From positions 1-8,323 of the forward strand of contig QIDD01000032.1 in the NCBI GenBank assembly GCA_003230355.1: a stretch of 8,323 bases of DNA, read 5' to 3'. The first letter of the stretch is position 1, and each line of letters opens with the position of its first letter. The notes below the pieces were generated by a model. The model was not told where the DNA came from. It was given only the letters and a program-made list of their open reading frames with translations, and ran no database searches. Of the stretch, positions 1 through 6,152 are shown piece after piece. The translations under genes were made by a program, and so were the position numbers. This DNA is from Methanobacteriota archaeon (lineage in GTDB: Archaea; Hydrothermarchaeota; Hydrothermarchaeia; Hydrothermarchaeales; SZUA-236).

Positions 1-285
1 ATCAATATCCTCTTTTTTTACACGTGAAAGCCCGCAAATTGTTGAGTTGAGGCCGTCTCCGGCAATCTGGCGCACAGCGTTGAACTCGCCTTTTGACGCG
101 ATCGGAAACCCTGCTTCGATTATATCCACACCAAGCTTGTCAAGCTGCCGTGCGAGCACCAATTTATCCTCAGGCGTAAGCGAAACTCCCGGAGTCTGCT
201 CACCATCTCGAAGCGTTGTATCAAATATCTTAACCTCTTTCGGGAGGTTCATGCCTTTTTTGGCTGCCTCAAGAACAGAGAACAT
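1..285 (-). CDS. 2-isopropylmalate synthase / homocitrate synthase family protein, N-terminal part (runs off the left edge)
   Basis: Ninety-five codons are visible from an ATG at 285. The protein has the DRE-TIM metallolyase signature near residues 21-36 ([17 protein letters not shown]), followed by [17 protein letters not shown] at about 52-68. This family condenses acetyl-CoA with a 2-oxo acid; LeuA uses 2-oxoisovalerate for leucine, and archaeal AksA uses 2-oxoglutarate for coenzyme B. The EAGFPI segment resembles LeuA/AksA more than citramalate synthase, which as I recall usually has EAGSAIT there. The substrate cannot be fixed without the C-terminal regulatory region. An in-frame TGA at 292-294 prevents an earlier start. 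A GAGGG lies three bases before the ATG, and a second Met codon at 250-252 is an alternative start. The gene is divergent from the secreted-protein pair. Family assignment is secure; the exact member is not. Confidence 0.9.
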   Translation of the reverse strand, partial: MFSVLEAAKKGMNLPKEVKIFDTTLRDGEQTPGVSLTPEDKLVLARQLDKLGVDIIEAGFPIASKGEFNAVRQIAGDGLNSTICGLSRVKKEDID

Positions 286-301
286 AATCCCTCAGTTGCA
301 T
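269..301 (-). other. Ten-codon upstream reading frame overlapping the synthase start
   Basis: An ATG at 299-301 follows a GGTGAT ribosome-binding-like sequence (305-310) by three bases. It opens a frame reading [10 protein letters not shown] and then TGA at 269-271. This frame spans the start of the synthase gene (285) in another frame. It may be a leader peptide that couples or tunes translation, or a chance reading frame. Two of its ten codons are Leu, too few to argue for leucine attenuation. Confidence 0.3.
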
Positions 302-332
302 TTTATCACCTAAAACCAAAGTAGAGCAGCCT

Positions 333-341
333 AAATATAAA
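333..341 (-). promoter_or_regulatory. TATA-like box for the synthase gene
   Basis: On the minus strand this reads TTTATATTT, about 50 bases before the ATG at 285. With the usual archaeal spacing of 25-27 bases, transcription would begin near 310, immediately at the GGTGAT sequence. An A-rich stretch (GGAAAAT) just upstream could act as the BRE. The assignment rests on composition and spacing only. Confidence 0.45.
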
Positions 342-364
342 GATTTTCCAAAATCAATGAGAAT

Positions 365-375
365 CTTTAAATAAT
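365..375 (+). promoter_or_regulatory. TATA-like box for the secreted-protein gene pair
   Basis: The sequence CTTTAAATAAT is centred about 35 bases before the TTG start at 405, predicting a start of transcription near 395 and a very short leader. It faces away from the synthase promoter, so 286-404 is a divergent promoter region of about 120 bases with nothing else visible in it. Confidence 0.5.
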
Positions 376-404
376 CATGAACCCCCATTTAACTTGGTGG
401 TTTG

Positions 405-3167
405 TTGATTAAGAAATCAAGAATAGCTTTGATTTTAGCTGTCTCTGCGGCGGTGTTGGCTCTTTTATCCTCAAGTCCTGTTTTCGCCCAGGACTGTCCC
501 ACCGGCTATGTTTGGTCAAGAAGAAGCATTAGCTGCATACAGGAAAACTGCAACGAAATACCAGACGCCCACTACAGTTATGTGTTGGATTGCATATGCG
601 GCAGCTCTGGAAGTATTAATGAAAAACCCACGGACCCAAACAAAGAATGCTCATACCCACATGATTACGCATCCTGCCCCGGCTGCACTTATGCATGTGT
701 TCATCTTGATGAACCCTGCCCAGGTGAGGAAGTAGCAACCACAATAACTGCTCAGCCTGTAACAACCATAAAATCCACAACCCCCTCAACGACAATACTA
801 GATGAAGACGAACTTTGCAACAAGGAGTGGGAGGACGAAGCAAATCATGTTAAAGGCACAATTGATGATTTCGGGGAATGTGTTGGGATTTGCGAACTCG
901 GTTGGGAGATGAGATCTGAAGGATGTAAATCCTGTGATGAAATTTGCAATGAGGATGAACCAGGAACTAGATTTTCTAAAGAAGACAGCAAAGAAAATAG
1001 TTGCGTTTGCTCTGAAACCGAGGAGACAGAACAGGAGAAGATGGCGCGTGCTATTGCCCAGAACTTTGTAGATTATCTAGGTATAAAAAACGAATTCTTG
1101 AAAGGACTAAAAGACCTACAGATAGATGCAGATTACATACTTCAGCAAATCCGCGATGCAGAATGGGACCTTGAACACGGGACAAAGGAGGATAAAGAAC
1201 AGGCTGAATCGGATCTTGAAAGATTATACGGCGAGCAAGACAGAATTCTGGCTGAATTCGAAAGCCGCTCAGTAAAGTTATATGACATGCTTAAACGAAT
1301 GGAAGGTGGTTTTGCCGACTATGAACACCGGGATGAATATGAGGACTTCATTGACGCACTCGAGGGCGAACTCGATATGGCGCACCTTAACCTGGCTCTA
1401 CGTCTCGGAGATATGGAGGAATTCGACCTCATTTTTCCCGATGTAAATGGAAATCCGCATGTACGTAACCAGGCGTTAACTGCCAATGTGTTTCGCCAGT
1501 TGATGGAGGGTGACACCCGTACCGCCCTGCATTCAGCTCGCTTGGTACTTGAAGAGGACCCGGAAAATCCAATCGCCCAGCAACTGGTTCGTAACATCGA
1601 ACTTACTTACATGAAACGCATACGCGATCAACTTGCGCTTGAACAGAGCTCTACTGCTCGCCTGTTAAATGATAAATTAAACAGCCACGGACAGCAGGGA
1701 TTAGGAAACCTTCTCATTGATATTGCCACAACTGGGGTAGGTGAGAGCTTTAGTGCTATTGCAGGATATTATGATACATTAGGAGACCTTCAGGACATTC
1801 AGGTGGATGAAGCATCACGGCAGATAGCGGGGATAAGGCTTATTGAGAATTTGAGGGAAAGAGGGGTAACGTTCGAAGAGATGAACCAGCTCTCCATTGA
1901 TGAGATGAAAAAGCTTGCACGAGAGCAATATGGAAGAGAATTAAACGACGAACAAGCTCAGAACCTCAGGCAGCGGATATGGGACGGCTTTCGTAATGTT
2001 GACGTAGATGCCATCAGAAGCGGAGATCTTTCACAATATAATATTGATGTTGGGAGGGATTACTTTGATTCTGAGATCTTACAGTTCAATGAAGCTGACC
2101 TAGTCAACAGGCAGTTTTCCGCTTGGGACACATTTCTCACATTCGCTCCGTCGGCTCATCTTGGACGTCTTGCTGAGACCGGCCTTGCCGGCCGACTTGG
2201 GCTTACAGCACAATCAACATTCCAGCAAGGGCTGCAGGCTGGATTCAGGGTAGAGCAACTCGGTCAAAGCATCTATCAGACACGAACCGGCGCTGCTATA
2301 ATCGACGGGCTCCATCAGCTCAACGGTTATGAAACAATGGTCGCCAACGCCATAAAAAATCGAGTTGGTGACACCGTTTATGCAGCGGGCAGCGCTGCCG
2401 TACGGCAATATATCGCTCAAATGACAGGTCCGGCCAAGAAGAGAATGCAAGAAGAGATACTCAGGATTAGCGACCATTTCCTGGGTGCGGAAACTACAGG
2501 AGCAATCGAGGGGACTATGAATGCCATGAGTGGGATTTTCAACTTCATCGGTCTCAACCAGCAAGCACTAATGCGTGGGGCGTATGGTGTTGAACGCATG
2601 GAGAGATTAGAAAGAGTTATTCAGAGTGAAAGTGCCAGCGAGAGCAATTCCGCCAACAATCTAGGTGTTGTCAGGGCAGGCACCCGACCAAGAAACTTCA
2701 ACGAATTTAAGAGAAGTGTTGAAGGAAATGATGATTATCTGGAAGAAGTCCGCGATGCAAGGAGCAGGGTGTCATCTATTACCCAAGACAGTAATACCCG
2801 GAGAAGAAGCCTTCTTTCACAAGCTGATCAAACTCTCCAACATGAGCAACAGGCAGCCCAACTTCTACGATCTGGCGATGATGCAGGAGCAAGGCAGGCC
2901 TTCAACCAGATGGTGCAAAGTCAGAATCAACTTTCTCAGGCTCGCGGCGAAAGCCTTCGGAGACTTGGAGAGTTAAACAATAGGTTGACATTGATTAATG
3001 AGTTCAGAGCTACTCCGCCGGGTGATAAGGAATTCGCGGGCGCAATGGCTGGTTATATTTCAGGTCAAGCGGCTGGACAGAGTTCTAGTGAAGGCACTCA
3101 AGTGACGTCAAATCGCGACCTTCTCGGGATAGCTCAATCAGCTTTATTGGAGAACGTACCTCAATGA
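405..3167 (+). CDS. Large secreted Cys-rich and helical protein, unrecognised
   Basis: About 920 residues. Two adjacent TTG codons (402, 405) can start it; 405 is preferred because GGTGG at 396-400 would be only one base from 402. A signal peptide (KK, hydrophobic stretch, then SSSPVFA before QDCP) ends near residue 29. Residues 30-110 hold ten Cys (for example SCPGCTYACV); a Thr-rich linker covers about 112-133; residues 135-205 hold eight more Cys. No Cys follows residue 203. The rest is mainly helical and charged, with likely coiled coil at 235-300 and 775-865 and a TPR-like helix pair at about 355-400 (GDTRTALHSARLVLEEDP). No C-terminal membrane anchor is visible. It overlaps the next gene by ATGA, so the two are probably co-translated. 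I do not recognise a family; an extracellular or cell-surface role is inferred from the signal peptide and the paired Cys count. Confidence 0.85.
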   Translation: MIKKSRIALILAVSAAVLALLSSSPVFAQDCPTGYVWSRRSISCIQENCNEIPDAHYSYVLDCICGSSGSINEKPTDPNKECSYPHDYASCPGCTYACVHLDEPCPGEEVATTITAQPVTTIKSTTPSTTILDEDELCNKEWEDEANHVKGTIDDFGECVGICELGWEMRSEGCKSCDEICNEDEPGTRFSKEDSKENSCVCSETEETEQEKMARAIAQNFVDYLGIKNEFLKGLKDLQIDADYILQQIRDAEWDLEHGTKEDKEQAESDLERLYGEQDRILAEFESRSVKLYDMLKRMEGGFADYEHRDEYEDFIDALEGELDMAHLNLALRLGDMEEFDLIFPDVNGNPHVRNQALTANVFRQLMEGDTRTALHSARLVLEEDPENPIAQQLVRNIELTYMKRIRDQLALEQSSTARLLNDKLNSHGQQGLGNLLIDIATTGVGESFSAIAGYYDTLGDLQDIQVDEASRQIAGIRLIENLRERGVTFEEMNQLSIDEMKKLAREQYGRELNDEQAQNLRQRIWDGFRNVDVDAIRSGDLSQYNIDVGRDYFDSEILQFNEADLVNRQFSAWDTFLTFAPSAHLGRLAETGLAGRLGLTAQSTFQQGLQAGFRVEQLGQSIYQTRTGAAIIDGLHQLNGYETMVANAIKNRVGDTVYAAGSAAVRQYIAQMTGPAKKRMQEEILRISDHFLGAETTGAIEGTMNAMSGIFNFIGLNQQALMRGAYGVERMERLERVIQSESASESNSANNLGVVRAGTRPRNFNEFKRSVEGNDDYLEEVRDARSRVSSITQDSNTRRRSLLSQADQTLQHEQQAAQLLRSGDDAGARQAFNQMVQSQNQLSQARGESLRRLGELNNRLTLINEFRATPPGDKEFAGAMAGYISGQAAGQSSSEGTQVTSNRDLLGIAQSALLENVPQ
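735..800 (+). repeat. Thr-rich linker in the large secreted protein
   Basis: This encodes about 22 residues dominated by Thr (ATTITAQPVTTIKSTTPSTT) between two Cys-rich modules. Such linkers in archaeal surface proteins are commonly O-glycosylated spacers. The neighbouring secreted protein has a longer linker of the same kind. Confidence 0.6.
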
Positions 3168-4339
3168 ACACTAAGAGATATTTCATTGGTTTGCTGGTTT
3201 TAGTCATGATATCCGGGCAGGTCGCGGCGCATTCAGCCGAAACAGATGGAATCACTTTCGAATATAACAACAATTGGAGGATAAGCGGTAAATCCACCGA
3301 CATGCTCACCCTAACTCACACTGAAAAGCCAGGCGAGGTCCTTTTATCAGTTTCTAAGATTGCTGCAGATGGAAGCCTATCAGACATGTGGGACTTGTAC
3401 AAAGAGAAGCTAGATTCTTTCAATTCTGAAGTGGAACAGTTACCCCCCGGAAATGCTGCCGGTAAATCAACCATCAGGTTCCTTACAAGACTTCCTAATC
3501 AACCCGATGTCATCGTTCTTAACCAGCTCTTTGAAGCCAACGGAAATTTCTATCTGGCGACTGTTACAGCAACGGAAGATGACTTTATTACTTACTCCCG
3601 CGAAGCAGAGCCAGTACTTAATTCCATGTCATTAAGCTCAAAGACAGTTCCCACAACCAATATTATTATTCAACAGGATACAGAGAAGGGAATCGGAGGT
3701 AAGATAACTTCATTTGTCAAAAGCATCAGTGGTAAGATAACTGGAGCTGTTAAGTCAATCGCTGGAACAATCAAGGGATTACTTGGATTCTCTGAAGAAG
3801 GGGAGGATGAACCCACTCCACCCCCTGAAATAAAGACACTTCCACCTATTACATCCCCTCAGACTGCCAAGCCCATATCTCCTCCTACAAACTTTCCTGA
3901 GACAACGCCGCCTCCACCACTGCCGCAGATAACTCTGCCCCTTGAAACTTCTCCTCCCACAACAATCACCCTCCCTCCGACAACCATTCCAACGACAACA
4001 ACCACAATAACGAGTACAACTACGTCGACGACCACTTCAACAACCACAACAACCGTGCCAAAACCCCTGCTTGAGCTTGTCGATGAAACAATCGTTGACA
4101 ACGTTAATGACATATTCTGGCTGGGAGGCAAAGTCCGAAACAACGATGATGCCGAGGCGCGCTCTGTCAGGGTGCGACTAACACTTTATAATGAAGGGGG
4201 CTCTGTTCTGCAAACCTTAAACAGCGTGTCTATCGATCGGATCGGGCCTGGCGAAACCGTCGAATTCAACACAATTAAATCAGACAAAGTGAGAACCGCC
4301 GTGGCACGATACGAAGTCACTATTCATACAGGAAAATAA
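3164..4339 (+). CDS. Secreted protein: PsbP-like domain, amphipathic repeat, Pro/Thr linker and FxLYD-like domain
   Basis: 391 residues. A signal peptide (MNTKRY, hydrophobic core, SGQVAAHSA) is followed at about 28-157 by a domain resembling the PsbP/DUF1795 fold: it opens GITFEYNNNWRI and ends EPVLNSMSLS, a typical start and finish for this group. Residues 179-211 hold 11-residue amphipathic repeats. Residues 212-300 are a Pro-rich then Thr-rich linker. Residues 302-387 look like an FxLYD beta-sandwich domain, with WLGGKVRNNDDAEARSVRV, LTLYNEGGSVL and IGPGETVEF. There are no Cys and no C-terminal anchor. The ATG lies inside the stop of the preceding gene (ATGA), with GGAG about 11 bases upstream inside that gene. 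The pair probably works together outside the cell; domain names come from pattern memory, not a search. Confidence 0.85.
   Translation: MNTKRYFIGLLVLVMISGQVAAHSAETDGITFEYNNNWRISGKSTDMLTLTHTEKPGEVLLSVSKIAADGSLSDMWDLYKEKLDSFNSEVEQLPPGNAAGKSTIRFLTRLPNQPDVIVLNQLFEANGNFYLATVTATEDDFITYSREAEPVLNSMSLSSKTVPTTNIIIQQDTEKGIGGKITSFVKSISGKITGAVKSIAGTIKGLLGFSEEGEDEPTPPPEIKTLPPITSPQTAKPISPPTNFPETTPPPPLPQITLPLETSPPTTITLPPTTIPTTTTTITSTTTSTTTSTTTTTVPKPLLELVDETIVDNVNDIFWLGGKVRNNDDAEARSVRVRLTLYNEGGSVLQTLNSVSIDRIGPGETVEFNTIKSDKVRTAVARYEVTIHTGK
3698..3796 (+). repeat. Tandem 33-bp repeat encoding 11-residue amphipathic units
   Basis: Two clear units encode GKITSFVKSIS (3698-3730) and GKITGAVKSIA (3731-3763), sharing their first 12 bases exactly; a degenerate third (GTIKGLLGFSE) follows at 3764-3796. 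The periodicity of hydrophobic and Lys/Ser residues suggests a surface-active helix between the PsbP-like domain and the linker. Confidence 0.65.
3956..4060 (+). repeat. Low-complexity ACA/ACG/ACT tract encoding a Thr-rich linker
   Basis: Threonine codons dominate residues 265-299. The antisense Val-rich open frame here is a by-product of this composition. It is a likely O-glycosylated extended spacer, and the tract is prone to length change. Confidence 0.75.
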
Positions 4340-4387
4340 CGAACTTCAACTGTCTGTGCGACGATTTTGTCATGAGAGGGAAGTTAA

Positions 4388-4738
4388 TTAATAGTAAGTT
4401 ATCGCTCCGCATTCACCACAAACTACTCCCTCGGGGATGCCACCAATACCTAGAAATTCCCCACAGAATAAACAAGAATTAGTTAAATTGATCCCGCGTC
4501 TTTTTGCTCTTTTATTATATCGTTTTAAAATTTTATTACGTTGGGTTAAAGATTTTCTCTTTATGTGTCTATCAAAACAAGAACGATGATAATGGTAAGT
4601 GACTTTCAGAGAGCGGGTACTACCGCAGTTCTTACAGTGCACTTTTTCTTCATTTTTTGGTTTGTTCCTAATTTTTCTAATTAAATTAATGATGCCAATA
4701 TCTTTATGGAAAAGAGAAAATAATGTTTTAATTCCCAT
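4388..4738 (-). CDS. Small zinc-finger-like protein, unrecognised, AT-rich
   Basis: 116 residues, strongly basic. The C-terminal part has a zinc-ribbon arrangement: C89xxC92, 14 residues, C107xxC110 (CLFCG then CGECGAITYY at the end). A first possible metal site uses C35xxC38 with H49, H51, C54 and H58 (VHCKNCGS, then YHYHRSCFDRH). Between them lies a Lys/Arg-rich helix that could bind nucleic acid. By hand count 4441-4740 is about 31% GC, against roughly 55% in two sampled lines of rnfB, so it may be a recent arrival. There is no clear ribosome binding site before the ATG; the upstream bases are AT-rich. It converges with the secreted-protein pair, the stops being 48 bases apart, and no strong terminator is seen between them. 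It could be a transcription-related or mobile-element protein; the function is unknown. Confidence 0.65.
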   Translation of the reverse strand: MGIKTLFSLFHKDIGIINLIRKIRNKPKNEEKVHCKNCGSTRSLKVTYHYHRSCFDRHIKRKSLTQRNKILKRYNKRAKRRGINLTNSCLFCGEFLGIGGIPEGVVCGECGAITYY

Positions 4739-4811
4739 GTTAATAAGTTATTAATTTTGGATGGGTTGAGGTCTTTATTGAACCGAGAGGTCCTTATCCT
4801 GTGATGAGCCA

Positions 4812-5189
4812 TTATTTTTTAGACGGTTTTTTCTTAGCTTTTTTGACTTGGCTGTCGCCTTTTTGCTCTTCTTTTTGTGTGCTCGCATCTTCAGCAGGTT
4901 TTTCCTCTTTTACTTCTGGCACAACTTCTTCGCCTGCAGCCTTCTCTTCCTTACTTTTGTCTGCTTCATCCACCACTCAGGATTTTGTCATGCAGCACTT
5001 AGCCTTTCTCCAGCCCTTTCGATATTGTCCTGAGAAAATCTTAGCCACCCGTTCGGCTTCTTTCTGATCGTATGGCCCATGCCACCTCATTGTTTCAGTA
5101 TCGCCTCTATTTTTAACATACTTACAGTCTTCATTGTGAATTTTCAGTCCACTGGTATCTAACAAATCTTCGGAAACATAATAAGCCAT
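4812..5189 (-). CDS. Small Cys-containing protein with an in-frame TGA and a Lys/Glu-rich tail
   Basis: The first part, 4977-5189, encodes 70 residues from an ATG preceded by a near-perfect GGAGGTGA. It contains KIHNEDCKYVKNRG near residue 16, WHGPYDQKEAERVAKI at 36-51, and a C-terminal AKCCM. This pattern (Cys, W-x-G-P-Y, helix, Cys pair) resembles short uncharacterised prokaryotic proteins I have seen, perhaps metal-binding; I cannot name a function. The codon after MTKS is TGA (4977-4979). The same frame then runs 54 codons to TAA (4812-4814) as a Glu/Lys/Ala/Pro-rich tail ending KKAKKKPSKK. The domain looks complete at the TGA, so the ordinary product may be 70 residues. The tail may arise by readthrough, recoding, a GTG-started separate frame, or be a relic after a nonsense change or sequence error. 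Confidence 0.7.
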
Positions 5190-5196
5190 AGTTCTT

Positions 5197-5204
5197 TCAC
5201 CTCC
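5197..5204 (-). promoter_or_regulatory. Strong ribosome binding site for the small Cys-containing protein
   Basis: On the minus strand this reads GGAGGTGA, ending seven bases before the ATG at 5187-5189. It is the best Shine-Dalgarno match in the window, fixes this start and suggests high expression. Confidence 0.8.
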
Positions 5205-5230
5205 TTTTGTATTGTTATCAAATTGACTCT

Positions 5231-5240
5231 ATTTAAAAGT
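5231..5240 (-). promoter_or_regulatory. TATA-like box for the small Cys-containing protein
   Basis: On the minus strand this reads ACTTTTAAAT. Usual spacing would start transcription near 5209, leaving a leader of about 20 bases that holds the strong ribosome binding site. This implies the gene is transcribed separately from the Rnf operon, whose last stop is at 5262. Confidence 0.5.
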
Positions 5241-5261
5241 ATGGAAAGGCTAATGTGAAAT

Positions 5262-6152
5262 CTAAACCATATATTTTTGTAACCCGCTGGACTCGATTAT
5301 CTCGCCCTTCGATGTCATGAGCAGACCTTCCACTCCCCGTGTTTTTTCGATGACTTTGAGCCCTGCCTTCGGGCCGAGAACGAATGCCGCTGTTGAGAGC
5401 GCGTCTGCCATGGTTGCCGCTGTAGAAACTATGGTTGCGCTTGCAAGCCCCTGGGGTTTACTTCCAGTTCGAGGGTCGATGATGTGGGGTGTGATATAGT
5501 TTCCGCTTGTAGAGATTGAGGCGTCCTCAAGGTTGATAATCGTGATGAAACGGTTTTTTTGGAATGGATCCCGAATCCCTACTCGCCATGACAGCCCCCT
5601 GGATTTAGTTCCAAGTGCCTTCACCTCGCCGCCGCCATCCACAAGAGCGCTTTTCACACCCCTATTCTTTAGCACATCAATTGCACGGTCCACAGCATAG
5701 CCGATTCCAATAGCACCAAGATCAACATTCACTCCCGATTTTCTAAGCCTAGCAGTTTTTGAATCAATCTCAAGGTTATTGTAGTCTCTCAGAGTTATGT
5801 CAAAGGCGCCATCTGTGACCTTCGAAAAATGGATGGACTTCTTCAAAACTTCCACGCACTCTGGACCGAGCCTTGCCTCCCTTTGACTGTTCAACATGGA
5901 TATCTCGCTATCCGGCCGGTAGGTCGACATCAAAGCTTCGAGACGCCACATCTCTTTGAAGGCTGCATCAATTGCGGTTTTTAGCACCCGTATGTTACTT
6001 CCCACTGCGGTGATCCTGGATGCCGAACCCATTACAACCCTCGTCTCCTCCACGAGACGGGGCCGGGTCTTCAAGTTTAAACCGGCCCTGGCAGCCGAGA
6101 AGCTCAGAAAGGCGACTCCCATCCCTTTGAGAAGATTTCTGCGCGTTATCAT
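5262..6152 (-). CDS. apbE: FAD:protein FMN transferase, exported
   Basis: ApbE transfers FMN from FAD to a Thr or Ser of a target protein, here most likely RnfG and RnfD. The start at 6152 (MITRRNLLKG) is chosen over an earlier ATG at 6179 because it makes an ATGA overlap with rnfB and has GGTGAT nine bases upstream; the product is 296 residues. The N-terminus is a twin-arginine signal (TRRNLLKG, hydrophobic stretch, SAARAG). Family motifs follow: VVMGSASRI (39-47), YRPDSEISMLN (78-88), TDGAFDIT (113-120), VDLGAIGIGYAVD (143-155), SALVDGGG (168-175), STSGNY (214-219), HIIDPRTG (223-230), and metal-site TMADALSTA with D250 and T254. It is compact: the segment between FDIT and the DLG motif is shorter than usual. 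The Lys common in the K-G-Y-A-V-D motif is Ile. Identity is secure. Confidence 0.93.
   Translation of the reverse strand: MITRRNLLKGMGVAFLSFSAARAGLNLKTRPRLVEETRVVMGSASRITAVGSNIRVLKTAIDAAFKEMWRLEALMSTYRPDSEISMLNSQREARLGPECVEVLKKSIHFSKVTDGAFDITLRDYNNLEIDSKTARLRKSGVNVDLGAIGIGYAVDRAIDVLKNRGVKSALVDGGGEVKALGTKSRGLSWRVGIRDPFQKNRFITIINLEDASISTSGNYITPHIIDPRTGSKPQGLASATIVSTAATMADALSTAAFVLGPKAGLKVIEKTRGVEGLLMTSKGEIIESSGLQKYMV

Noticed and set aside
2214..2599. Minus-strand open frames inside the large secreted gene
   Set aside because: They lie opposite a long coding frame with consistent protein character and show no recognisable motif or ribosome binding site.
3859..4143. Minus-strand Val/Gly-rich open frame
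   Set aside because: It is the complement of the Thr/Pro linker codons and has no supporting start signal.
4341..4386. Possible terminator from AACTTC and GAAGTT between the convergent genes
   Set aside because: The stem is only six pairs with a loop of about 30 bases and lacks a strong T-run, so it is not convincing.
4750..4800. Repeated GAGGTC near the AT-rich gene as a possible attachment site or hairpin
   Set aside because: Two six-base direct copies are expected by chance; they do not flank the gene and cannot pair with each other.
4977..4979. Genome-wide reassignment of TGA to an amino acid
   Set aside because: TGA is the natural stop of four other genes in the window within tight gene overlaps, so only a local explanation is plausible.
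4801..5067. Plus-strand open frames with hydrophobic Phe/Ser/Leu-rich sequence
   Set aside because: They are antisense to the Lys/Glu-rich tail and Cys-containing protein; AAA/GAA codons read as TTT/TTC on the other strand, giving a false membrane-like protein.
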